From the NCBI GenBank assembly GCA_036936605.1, contig JAUPFV010000005.1, forward strand, positions 55,138,742 through 55,202,741: a stretch of DNA of 64,000 nt, read 5' to 3'. Origin of the DNA: Limnanthes douglasii subsp. nivea (lineage: Eukaryota > Streptophyta > Magnoliopsida > Brassicales > Limnanthaceae). Shown in pieces: positions 24,191 through 33,571 of this stretch. The position numbers were made by a program, and so were the translations under genes. Each line of letters opens with the position of its first letter. Position 1 is the stretch's first letter. The notes under the pieces are model-generated. The model made no database searches. It saw only the letters and a list, made by a program, of their open reading frames with translations, and had not been told where the DNA came from.

Positions 24191-25559
24191 ACGACCCCTA
24201 CGTTTATGGGCAACAACATTGGCAATGGACACCTTTATTCCAAATGTCTTTTAGGCTGAAAAATAAAAATAGATGTGAGAGACTTTTTTTACATTTTTAG
24301 TCTATTTTTAGTCCAGATGAAATGGGGTTTCATGCTTATAATAAGGCCGAACTATTACTTTTTGTTTAATTAATTCGATTATTGGATTATTCGGATTTTA
24401 TACCCTAATTAATCATTTACTTATAATTTTAGTATCACCTACTAATTGAACATAATTTTTTTATATATATCAGAATGAGTTGGTAATTTCTATTTAATAT
24501 CTCGCTTGTCAAAAATATGCTATTCCCTTAAAGAGAAGGAGTTGATAATTTATACTTGATATCTAACCTTTTATAAAAATGATTTTATATATATAGTTTT
24601 TATATCTATAAATATTAATAATTATTTATAAAAGAATATATTATTTTTGTCTTGGTAATTATCTAAAATCTAACCATCGCTTCATCTTTTTAATATCCCA
24701 AATATTTTCATGTGACAGATTTAAATTTTAAATGGGAGCTAAATAAATCATAATATTACTTTGAAGCAAGACGTTAGATAGGAGAACTATAAGAGTTTGA
24801 ATAGTAATCGAAGCCTATCAATTCTCATAAAATTTATAATAAAACTCATTTAATTACACGATTATATTTTTATCTTTTTAATGTTTAATTATAAAAAAAT
24901 TAATTTTCTTTTTTTAATTTAAATAATCCACAATGGTTTGTGATGTATTTTTTTTTTTAATATGGACCATAATTTTTAATGACCTTTTATAGTTCAATAA
25001 TTAACGGTTAGACTAGAGTCTTAACATTTTTAGGAGTCTAGTCGAGAATAATAATTTTATAGTTTAAGAATAGTAAAAAGTGTTTTTAGAAATAAAATTT
25101 CACATTCCGCCTCATGATGGCGCTCAGGTGATATTCGTCTTCATCATCCTAGCGAAAAGATGATAATTTCATCCCTCACTATGGCATAAACTAGTATATT
25201 GCCATTATAGTGTTGGCGGAATGTGTTTAAATTCCGCCCATACCATGGCAAAATGAGCAACAATTCTACGATGGTTTTGGCATAATGGTGTTACGTAATC
25301 TAATTTTTGGTTTTAATTGATTTAATTTCTTTATATGCATTGCGGGAGGTTACCCAACGTGAAAAATTAACAATTGTGTACTACACTATTTTGTAACTTA
25401 CGACGAGTATAATTTCAACTTGATGACTGATTGAGTCAAAAAGCTTGACAATACACTTGGGTTCTCGTTTAAAATTGAATATGGGGAAAAGGAAAAAAAT
25501 AGGAAGAACACCTAGATTAAATTATGTATGCGAGAGATTCGGTATATGTATGTCTAAGT
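24191..25559. other. AT-rich intergenic DNA
   Basis: Upstream region of NRPD2. A slightly GC-richer patch at 25100-25260 has repeated 'attccgcc' and 'ccatggc'/'gatggc' phrases on both strands, perhaps an old small transposon, but no ends could be defined. No gene seen. Confidence 0.5.
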
Positions 25560-26011
25560 TCAAATAGTGTGATCGTATGAAGAAAGCGTGGTATAAAAAA
25601 AAATCAATTATCATATTCATTTAGTTGGTAATCTGGTTAAATGTGATGATAAATAGGCCTTAAGTGTGACTTCTCGCAAACACAACCATGATCTGATTTT
25701 CTATATACAAGGATATAATCAATTTACAAAATTAAAATCAAATAAAAATAGTTTGTCGACTTTTTTACGGTAAACGGAACAACTCCATGTTAAATATTTT
25801 GTGTTTTAAATAAGGATACTCCGGAGAATGCATCCAACATCTGTCACGTTTACGATCACCTTCAAAGAACAATATTGGTTGAAAATAATGTTCGTTCGCA
25901 AATATAATGGTTGTTGGTAAAATTATGAATACACAAATACATTTAATGGCGTCGGGTGATTAATAAAGGATCTAATATCATAACCGGTTTTTTCACATTA
26001 TTTAACATTGA
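25560..26011 (+). pseudogene. MULE transposase pseudogene, 5' part (FAR1-type zinc finger)
   Basis: Plus-strand pieces show K-K-A-W-Y-K-K-K, then H-L-V-G-N-L-V-K-C, then A-L-S-V-T-S-R-K-H-N-H-D-L at about 25655-25695. The spacing of a C-P-F-like segment (Cys changed to Tyr) to an H-N-H fits the FAR1/MuDR-type WRKY-GCM1 zinc finger that binds DNA in MULE transposases. A stop replaces the expected Trp before A-L-S-V. The gene continues beyond the copia insertion at 29846. Decayed and inactive. Confidence 0.62.
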
Positions 26012-26014
26012 TTT
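25894..26014. repeat. 121-bp direct repeat flanking the copia element, left copy
   Basis: Matches 29846-29966 at 118 of 121 positions (hand count). It ends at the left LTR and lies inside the interrupted MULE transposase gene. Confidence 0.92.
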
Positions 26015-26362
26015 TATAAAATACTATGCAATTATCACAAAATGGCTCAAGCACAGAATATATGCGAATGAAAGATTTAAATGAAACACAGGATTTAACG
26101 TGGTTCGACAATTGTCTACGTCCACTGGCGCCGCCAGAGAAAAGAGTTTCACTATGATAGAAAAGGTTACAGATTTCAGATTGTGTTTTGTGTCGCCCTA
26201 GTAATCTATTTATAGGGAATTAGTAGACTTACTGGACTATGGGCCTAATGGGCTCATACCACAAGACTAACTCAAGTAATTGGACAATATCACTATCACA
26301 ACACAAAACTGTATTGCCGGACACAGTACACTGTCAAGGCACTATTCGACTCATTCACAACA
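26012..26362 (-). repeat. 3' LTR of the copia element
   Basis: Minus strand starts TGTTGTGAATGAG at 26362. The purine tract AAGGGGAAGATT lies just upstream of it (26363-26374). The far end (26012) reads TTTTATAAAA where the other LTR has TGTTATAAAA, so the terminal CA is mutated or blurred by the flanking repeat. Confidence 0.82.
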
Positions 26363-26448
26363 AATCTTCCCCTTGAGGCGAATATCCTTTCTTCACTATC
26401 AACAAAGAATCTTCTCTTCTTCTGACTCACCAAATTCCCTTAAGTCAT

Positions 26449-28782
26449 TCACTCTATACTGCGAACACCGATCCAGTTTAGGCATTCCCTAAACTTTCGA
26501 ACTGATACTACCTTGGTCATTATATCTGCTGGATTATCATGTGTAGACACTTTCTCCACATCAACAATTCCCTTTGATATTATATCACGAATAAAATGAT
26601 ACCTGACATTTATGTGCTTTGTACGCTCATGGTACATCTGGTTCCCTGTAAGGTGTATGGCGCTTTGACTGTCACAAAACACTTTTGTAGTAGTCCTATC
26701 CAAGCCCAAATCTGCCACCAAACCTTGCAACCATATTGCCTCTTTAATTGCTTCTGTTACCGCCACGTACTCTGCCTCTGTTGTAGACAAAGCTACAATA
26801 GCTTGCAACTGTGTTTTCCAACTGATCGCACTCCCAGCTAGGGTAAATACATATCCTGTCAGAGATCTTTTTTTATCCATATCACCTGCAAAATCAGAAT
26901 CAACAAAACCAACCAATGATCCTGCAACATCATTCAACGATTCACCAATATCGGTTTTGTTAAAAGTTAAGCCAACGTTCACAGTATTCTTTTGAAGAGA
27001 TTCAATCGCTTCCCCTATAGCACCAATCCATCGATCTGCCTCTGAACTCGCTATAGCTTCTTTGTAGCTACTAGGTTCCTGCATCTCAACTTCTTCTGCA
27101 ACTAGATTCGCATACCTTTTTGGAAGTCTAATATCTCTTCTTTCTCTGCCCAATGCTATGCTATAAGGTTGTTGCTCTGGTTCGGGCACATCATTGTCAC
27201 TATCATCCGATGCTGACGCTTCACCTCCTGATTCTGGATCCACCTCAGAACCACTTGAATTATTGGACTTGCTAGGAACTGATTCTACTTCAAGCTCCAC
27301 CTGTTTACTCACAAACGATCCTGATTCGACCATTTCTCCTACTTCTTTCTGACTGTCTATCGAAGCAAACTCATTAAAAGTAACGTCCTTACTGATGAGA
27401 AAACTTGGAGACTTTGGAGAGGTACACCATAACCTATATCTCTTCACTCCAGTAGCATATCCTGGAAATATGCATCTCTTTTCCCTCGGCTCAAGCTTAC
27501 CATCTCTCACATGAGCATACGCATGACAACCGAACACCCTCAAATGTTCATAATCAGCCAACGATCCAGACCAAATCTCAAAAGGAGTTTTACAATCAAT
27601 AGCCGTTGATGGAGACCAATTCACCAAGTAACATGATGTATTGATAGCTTCAGCCCAAAAATCCTTTCCCACACCGGAATGTGAGAGCATACTTCGTGCC
27701 TTGTCACAAAGCATTTTGTTCATTCTTTCTGCGACTCCATTCTGTTGTGGTGTTCTAGAAAAAGTGCGATGGCGCACTATTCCCTCAGCTTCGCAGAACT
27801 CGTTGAACTCACAACTGCAATATTCTAACCCATTATCTGTCCTAAGACGTTTGATTTTTCTTCCTGTTTGCTTCTCAATCATCGTCTTCCATTTGACAAA
27901 GGTTGAATATGCCTCATCTTTCGTTTTCAGAAAGTAAACCCACACCATCCTTGAATAATCATCAATCAAACTCATGTAGTATCTGGCTCCGCTCTTGGAT
28001 GGAATTCTGTTTGGACCCCAAAGATCTGAGTGAATGTAGTCCACTGTGCCTTTAGTCTTTCTTACAGCCGATTTTCTGAATTTGACTCTAGTTTGTTTAC
28101 CAAACACACAGTGCTCACAAAATCCCAATGATTCTGCTTTATACCCTTTCAACAAATCTCTCTTTCCCAAAACAGCTAATCCTCTGTCACTCATGTGACC
28201 AAGACGCCAATGCCACAACTTATTTTGATCCTGCCTACTTTGGCTATTACTCCCTGATGATGCTACTGCAGCATCGCCCATAACAACACTCCCCTGGAGA
28301 ATGTAAAGACCCTTCTGCAAACTACCTTTCATGCATACCATTGAGCCTTTTGTCACTTTGATTACACCATTTTCTGCATGGTACTTGTAACCCCGAGAGT
28401 CTAGAGTCCCAAGAGAAATCAGGTTTCTTTTTAACCCAGGAACATGCCAGCACGTCAAGATTCTAACAACCCCGTCAAACATTCTGATTCTGACGTTACC
28501 AATACCACCAACAGTCAACGAATGATTGTTCCCTAAATAGACAGTTCCCTGCATTGGCTTGTACGTATCAAACCACTGCTTGAACTGACACATGTGATAT
28601 GTAGCGCCAGTATCAAGTACCCAAGAGTTTTGCCCAAAGTCTGAACTCACGGACAATACATCTCCTTTACCACTGTGTTCACTATCGTCGGAATCGTTCA
28701 CACCTTCAACAATGTTTGCTGTATTTTCCTTTTGATTTCCCTTCTTACCATTCAGTTTCGGACAATCTCTCCTATAATGACC
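26449..28782 (-). CDS. copia pol polyprotein lacking reverse transcriptase
   Basis: In frame with gag after one stop. Counting residues from 28701: protease W-V-L-D-T-G-A at about 27-33; integrase zinc finger H164, H169, C195, C198; integrase catalytic Asp226 (H-S-D-L-W-G), Asp289 (T-D-N-G) and Glu325, all present; then a Ser/Glu-rich linker. At about residue 572 (base 26988) the start of RT (I-E-S-L-Q-K-N) runs directly into the segment just before RNase H (V-G-L-T-F). RNase H follows with V-D-S-D-F-A-G-D (601), S-T-T-E-A-E-Y (644) and F-C-D-S-Q-S-A (677). The frame then stays open to the stop at 26449. So only RT, normally several hundred residues, is lost, without shifting the frame. Listed as CDS because the frame is intact, though no autonomous element can result. 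Confidence 0.9.
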   Translation of the reverse strand, partial: GHYRRDCPKLNGKKGNQKENTANIVEGVNDSDDSEHSGKGDVLSVSSDFGQNSWVLDTGATYHMCQFKQWFDTYKPMQGTVYLGNNHSLTVGGIGNVRIRMFDGVVRILTCWHVPGLKRNLISLGTLDSRGYKYHAENGVIKVTKGSMVCMKGSLQKGLYILQGSVVMGDAAVASSGSNSQSRQDQNKLWHWRLGHMSDRGLAVLGKRDLLKGYKAESLGFCEHCVFGKQTRVKFRKSAVRKTKGTVDYIHSDLWGPNRIPSKSGARYYMSLIDDYSRMVWVYFLKTKDEAYSTFVKWKTMIEKQTGRKIKRLRTDNGLEYCSCEFNEFCEAEGIVRHRTFSRTPQQNGVAERMNKMLCDKARSMLSHSGVGKDFWAEAINTSCYLVNWSPSTAIDCKTPFEIWSGSLADYEHLRVFGCHAYAHVRDGKLEPREKRCIFPGYATGVKRYRLWCTSPKSPSFLISKDVTFNEFASIDSQKEVGEMVESGSFVSKQVELEVESVPSKSNNSSGSEVDPESGGEASASDDSDNDVPEPEQQPYSIALGRERRDIRLPKRYANLVAEEVEMQEPSSYKEAIASSEADRWIGAIGEAIESLQKNTVNVGLTFNKTDIGESLNDVAGSLVGFVDSDFAGDMDKKRSLTGYVFTLAGSAISWKTQLQAIVALSTTEAEYVAVTEAIKEAIWLQGLVADLGLDRTTTKVFCDSQSAIHLTGNQMYHERTKHINVRYHFIRDIISKGIVDVEKVSTHDNPADIMTKVVSVRKFRECLNWIGVRSIE

Positions 28783-29481
28783 CTACTCACCGCATTCATA
28801 ACAGTTTGAGTGCTTAACCCTTGACTTGGACCTCAAGTTCTTCCTTCTTAAAGAACTCGTTTTGCTTTTAGATCTTCCCCTAGTCATAAGACCTTCCCCT
28901 TCAGCTTGATTGTCTGGCTGCAACTGTCTCATCTCTTTTGATTTCAGTGCCCCTTTGACATCTGCTAGCGATAACTTATCCTTACCATACATAATGGTAT
29001 CTACGAAGTTTTCATAGGGAGCTGGTAACGATCTCAATACAAACAAATCTTGATCCGCATCCTCAATATTGATATTTATGTTCTCCAAGTCCATTATAAT
29101 TGATTTAAAATTATCTAGGTGCTCTGTTATGGACATACCTTCTTTCAATCTGAATTCATACAAACGTTTCTTCAAATACAATCGGTTTACTACTGATTTC
29201 TCTGAGTAAAGATCTCCTAGCTTTCTCCATGCGCAGGAAGCAGTCTTCTCACCACTAATCTCGCGAAGCACATTGTCTTTCACACTCATTAAAATCCAGC
29301 ACAAAGCTCTTTCTTGAAGATCTTGTTTCTCCTCTTCTTTCATCTCTTCTGGTAACTTATTCTCCACAGCCTTCCACAGCCCTTGCAGTACCAATGAAGA
29401 TTTTAGTTTAATCTCCCACAACGCAAAGCTGGATCCCCCATCAAATTTTTCAATCATGTATTTTGTTGCTGTAGACGCCAT
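28783..29481 (-). CDS. copia gag (UBN2/Retrotran_gag family), stop in zinc knuckle
   Basis: Starts M-A-S-T-A-T-K at 29481, about 40 bp inside the primer-binding site. It has F-D-G-G-S-S-F-A-L-W near the N-terminus, L-C-W-I-L-M-S-V, L-Y-L-K-K-R-L-Y-E-F and L-R-S-L-P-A-P-Y-E, the usual plant copia gag landmarks, then a basic Arg/Lys/Ser stretch. The C-terminal CCHC knuckle begins C-Y-E-C-G-E and is cut by a TAG; the rest (G-H-Y-R-R-D-C-P) follows in the same frame. Gag forms the particle that carries element RNA. A single change explains the break. Confidence 0.9.
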   Translation of the reverse strand: MASTATKYMIEKFDGGSSFALWEIKLKSSLVLQGLWKAVENKLPEEMKEEEKQDLQERALCWILMSVKDNVLREISGEKTASCAWRKLGDLYSEKSVVNRLYLKKRLYEFRLKEGMSITEHLDNFKSIIMDLENININIEDADQDLFVLRSLPAPYENFVDTIMYGKDKLSLADVKGALKSKEMRQLQPDNQAEGEGLMTRGRSKSKTSSLRRKNLRSKSRVKHSNCYECGE

Positions 29482-29521
29482 TGTGAAACCCTAATTGCAA
29501 AAGCCTTAATTTCACCACGTG

Positions 29522-29533
29522 GCTCTGATACCA
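29522..29533 (-). promoter_or_regulatory. Primer-binding site (initiator Met tRNA type)
   Basis: Minus strand reads TGGTATCAGAGC, the usual copia primer site, a few bases inside the LTR end at 29538. Confidence 0.9.
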
Positions 29534-29537
29534 ATTT

Positions 29538-29845
29538 TGTTATAAAATACTATGCAATTATCACAAAATGGCTCAAGCACAGAATATATGCGAATTAAAG
29601 ATTTAAATGAAACACAAGATTTAACGTGGTTCAACAATTGTCTACGTCCACGGGCGCCGCCAGAGAAAAGAGTTTCACTATGATAGAAAAGGTTACAGAT
29701 TTCAGATTGTGTTTTGTGTCGCCCTAGTAATCTATTTATAGGGAACTAGTAGACTTACTAGACTATGGGCCTAATGGGCTCATACCACAAGACTAACTCA
29801 AGTAATTGGACAACATCACTATCACAACACAAAACTGTACTGCCA
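29538..29845 (-). repeat. 5' LTR of the copia element, outer 43 bp missing
   Basis: Begins TGTTATAAAATAC in plus coordinates. It matches 26012-26319 with 8-9 differences and then stops at 29845, where the second copy of the 121-bp flank starts at once. Confidence 0.88.
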
Positions 29846-29966
29846 GTTCGCAAATACAATGGTTGTTGGTAAAATTATGAATACACAAATACATTTAATG
29901 GCGTCATGTGATTAATAAAGGATCTAATATCATAACCGGTTTTTTCACATTATTTAACATTGATTT
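29846..29966. repeat. 121-bp direct repeat flanking the copia element, right copy
   Basis: Differs from 25894-26014 at three positions. The plus-strand frame of the MULE domain runs out of this copy into the right flank without a break, so this copy is in its natural context on that side. Confidence 0.92.
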
Positions 29967-31106
29967 ACTAGAAACTTCCTCCGGTTTTTTTACCATAGAT
30001 AGCACTTACAAGATGATTAGATACGGAATGACTTTGTTAGAAGTAGCCATGTTTAGATTAATTAACAAAAAAATTATATTGGATTCAAATTCATGGCGAA
30101 AGAAAAGTAAGGAAACTACAAATGGGCTTTTGGGATGTTTAATACGGTTATAAAAGATAACGATTGCGAGTTGTTTTGTGTTATAATCACGTATCATAAA
30201 CTTAATTTGATGAATACCATAGACAAACTATTTATGAGTGTGAGTCACATGTTATGTGAATGACATATCAACAATATGTAAGCCGGATAAAAACAATATT
30301 TGAAGATGGGAACGAGTTTAACAATTTTTTGATCGTTTTTTGCGGTGACTACTGTTTACCGAATGATCGAGATGTTAGAAAAAATGTGGAGGATATTCAA
30401 AAACCAAAAAAATACGGTTGACTACTTCTGAGACTCATGAATTACATTATATTAAGAGAAATTCGTTTATGCATATATTAACGAGATCGTTCATTTGGAC
30501 AATCACACGTCTAATATAGCGGAAAGCTCGTACGCTACATTGAAGAAACATATCATGACAAACCAATTGAATTTTGAATGATTTTTTAATAAAGTTCATG
30601 GTTTACTTGCGATGAAATATTCAACCATAAAGTAATCTATGGAGTTAAACAAGTGTCTTCTTATTCATAAACTTCAAGAGTTTAAATCTTTCAAAATACT
30701 ACAAGGGTATGTATCATTAATCACATTTAACCTGTGTAATATTCTACTGTATCAAAAATAGGAATACATTCTTTGGTATTTATACTGCATACATTAGTTT
30801 TGGTAGCTTAAATGATGATATTTTGGTATGTATGATCAATACTGTTACTTGGTTTGGACAATGGTTGAATTTATTCCATATTTTAGTACACCCTATGTTC
30901 AAGAAGTAGTTAATATTGGTTCAGGTCGACCTAGTTCTAAGGTAAAATGGTTTCGAGCTAAAAGTGATGAGCTAAGGTTTATCAATACAGTTACATTCAT
31001 AGCAAAGATGATACTCTTACTCAATGCTTCTCAAGGTTTGTTCTTCAAGATTTTAGATGATTTTGCTAGTCATTTCAAAGGTATTACTATGGATCAATTC
31101 GGATGA
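29846..31106 (+). pseudogene. MULE transposase pseudogene, 3' part
   Basis: The frame 29908-30153 contains S-N-I-I-T-G-F-F, then I-D-S-T-Y-K at 29995-30012 followed by M-I-R-Y-G-M-T-L-L-E. This is the region of the first catalytic Asp in MULE transposases (D-S-T-Y-K-T...Y-P-L-L). At 30462-30553 a piece reads F-V-Y-A-Y-I-N, H-L-D-N-H-T-S-N-I-A-E-S and A-T-L-K-K-H, matching the later T-T-N-R-x-E-S...L-K segment of the family. Further pieces to about 31106 are open but not identified. Stops and shifts separate the parts. With 25560-26011 it makes one decayed gene for a Mutator-like element. Confidence 0.7.
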
Positions 31107-31989
31107 GTTCTTTTTTTCCTTCACATGGAACATATATTCTTCGTAGTTATAATATTAAATTACTCATAGAAGTATGTTCTTGTGAATGTTAAGTGTGTAA
31201 AATGCTAATTTATATGCAAATAATTTTGGCTCGATATGTGTTTACATAAAAAAAATGAAATTTATATCCTCGCGTCAGTTAGTCAATGTATTACTAAGCC
31301 CTTCAAGGATTATATAAGTATCTCAACCCTAAATCTTTGACGTTCCAGTTATTGGGACTTCGAGCTAACTTTGATGAGACATTGGCTACCTTTTTTGGCA
31401 CTTACTTATCTTTTTTATATTTCTTTTTCACAGTTGGGATGGATCTAGCATACTTGATTTTACATGCAAAAGTACTGAAAGTAGTCATATTTTAAGTGTT
31501 GCATCACTTGGAATTGGTTTCAGCAGTTTATCGCGGGCTTTTTCTGTGCATGTATATCAATTTGAAGTAGTAACTATATAATCATAAGTACTTCTCTTGT
31601 ACGGTTTTTTGGTGCTTTAAAAATAATAGACAGTTTTAAAGATACAAATTTATACATCAACGTGAAGCCAAAAGATAATTTCCATAGACATAGAGAATAT
31701 CGCCATTATGATTACGGATAATGATAACACCACTAAAATCTCCAGAATGGGTACAACAAGCGTCATTGTTGAGCTTGAATCTTCTCTAAATATGAAGAAT
31801 CCAACAAAGGTGAGTAGTTTTATTCTTGTTGGTTATATGATTGAAACAGCTCATAGTTGTACCTGCAGTTTTAGATTTTTTCCCGTGCTTAAGATTAAAA
31901 ATATTAAAGTTGTCCAAACTGATAATTATATGCTTGATATATGAGTTAGAAGAATTAGATGAGACAAGACTCCCCTTAAATTTAACTTT
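31107..31989. other. Unassigned intergenic DNA
   Basis: No gene, repeat or transposon ends recognised. Short open frames on both strands lack known motifs. Confidence 0.45.
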
Positions 31990-33000
31990 GTTCATGGTTT
32001 GCCAAATAACCTAGTTATGACAGGGGGAAGGATAGTTTTCATATGAACTGTGTGAGGAGAAGACCAAGACCATTTCCTAGACATATGTTTGATGGTCATG
32101 AATTTACTGATTCCAATCTTGAAAATTTATGCAAAATAGGACCAGATATGCCAAGCGTAGCTACATGAAACAAACAAATGCTCAGTAGTTTCTAAATCAT
32201 TGTAAAATTGACATTTAGATACAAAACTAGGTGTTTAGATTGCATTATAGAATTAATGGGAATCAGATCGTGGAGAAGCCTACAGTGGTAAAAGGAGCAC
32301 ATCAATGGAGTGATCTGGTTCCAATATAGGATGATTTGTTGTTATGTTTTGCAAAACATATTTGATGTTGAATGATACATCCTTAGAATTTTGCCACTGA
32401 ATGACATCATCAACTTGTTCTTTGATTCTAAAATTTGATATTAAACTGATGCTAGTAGAAGGAAAAAGAGACTTAATCTGGTCTAAGTTCCAAGATTTGT
32501 TTTCCGAGTAAGAGTTTACAGTAGTCCCAGTGAACCATGTGTTGTCTGAATCATCTTCAAACTTAATTAAAAGAGGCATTCCATACCAGTCATCTAGCAG
32601 CAAATCAACACTAGCGTTATCAAGGATCCACTTTATCTGATCTTCAGCTTTATTTTTTATTTCAGCTAGCCTATTCCAGGTTTGGGAACCTCTCTTAGAA
32701 TAGTTAAGTTGAATAGGATGTTTCCTTTTACAGTAGATGTTGTGGAGAAGATTTGCCCAAAAAGATTTATTGTCTCGGAATCTCAACCATAATTCATAGG
32801 ATTAAGCTGTTTGGACATCGTTGAAGCTTCTTAAGTTTAAACCACCTTTTTTAAAAGCTTTGCAGTTAGATGTCCAACTGTCCAGTGAATTTTGTTGTTA
32901 TCATTATAAGATCCCCATAAAAACCTGTCAAGTAGTTTTTCAACCTGCTGGATGATGGTTTTGGATAACCTACAGCACTGCATCTAGTAAATAAAATTAA
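31990..33000 (-). pseudogene. LINE fragment: 3' end of ORF2
   Basis: Read right to left there is L-L-D-R-F-L-W-G near 32935, then F-K-K-G-G-L-N-L-R-S-F-N in another frame near 32845, an open stretch 32786-32280 beginning M-R-F-R-D-N-K-S-F-W, and E-H-L-F-V-S-C-S-Y-A-W-H-I-W near 32180. This order (F-x-W-G, G-G-L...R, then the zinc-knuckle-like E-H-L-F..C..A..W) is the tail of plant non-LTR ORF2 including the zf-RVT domain. No RT core remains. Frameshifted and truncated. Confidence 0.78.
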
Positions 33001-33571
33001 GCATTAAACCAATTTAAATTAATATTAGCCTACCATCATACGATAACTTATTTCCTTTCCATTCCATAATATTACTTCAGATTTTATCGATAAAAAAGTG
33101 AATTTACTTATTCTATTTTCCTTCAATTTTTTTAATATTTATAAACTTGAGATATTTGCATGATATTTCAAGACGGGGTTGAGCAGGTTCAGCCAAAGTC
33201 AATTCGGGTCCAATTCTCTAAGGGTAGTAAAAGAATTATGTTTGAGAATTAAATCTACTTTTTTTTTTTTTTCACTTTTTACCGTAGCTAGTTATTGAGA
33301 AAAGTTTCCGCTTTCTTGGTACTCTTATCATTATTATTTTTAAATTTGGTATCTACTTGAATTATTGACAGTGAATGAATCCAAATCCATCTTGATGATG
33401 AGAGCTATGAAACTCTTGTCCTTGATTTTTTTTCGTATCAGAAGCTCAAGAAATGTGACACAAAGTAGTACAGCTCAAAAACTGAACAGAGAACATAATC
33501 TGTTTCAGTTGCTTTTTTTGTATAAAAAAATGAAGAAACCTCGAAGTGATGAATTAATTAACCTATTCAAC
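33001..33571. other. Intergenic DNA and PHT1 3' flank
   Basis: AT-rich; the part adjoining 33571 would be the 3' untranslated region of the phosphate transporter gene. No other gene seen. Confidence 0.55.

Larger units (their letters stand above)
26012..29845 (-). mobile_element. Ty1/copia retrotransposon, RT domain deleted
   Basis: Right to left: 5' LTR (29538-29845), primer-binding site for initiator Met tRNA, gag, protease, integrase, RNase H, purine tract and 3' LTR (26012-26362). Domain order protease-integrase-RNase H defines Ty1/copia. Gag and pol share one frame with one stop. Reverse transcriptase is missing through an in-frame deletion at about 26988. The LTRs differ at about 8-9 of 308 shared bases. 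The outer 43 bp of the 5' LTR is gone, and the element sits between two copies of a 121-bp repeat. It could only have moved with enzymes from a relative, or lost RT after insertion. Confidence 0.93.
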
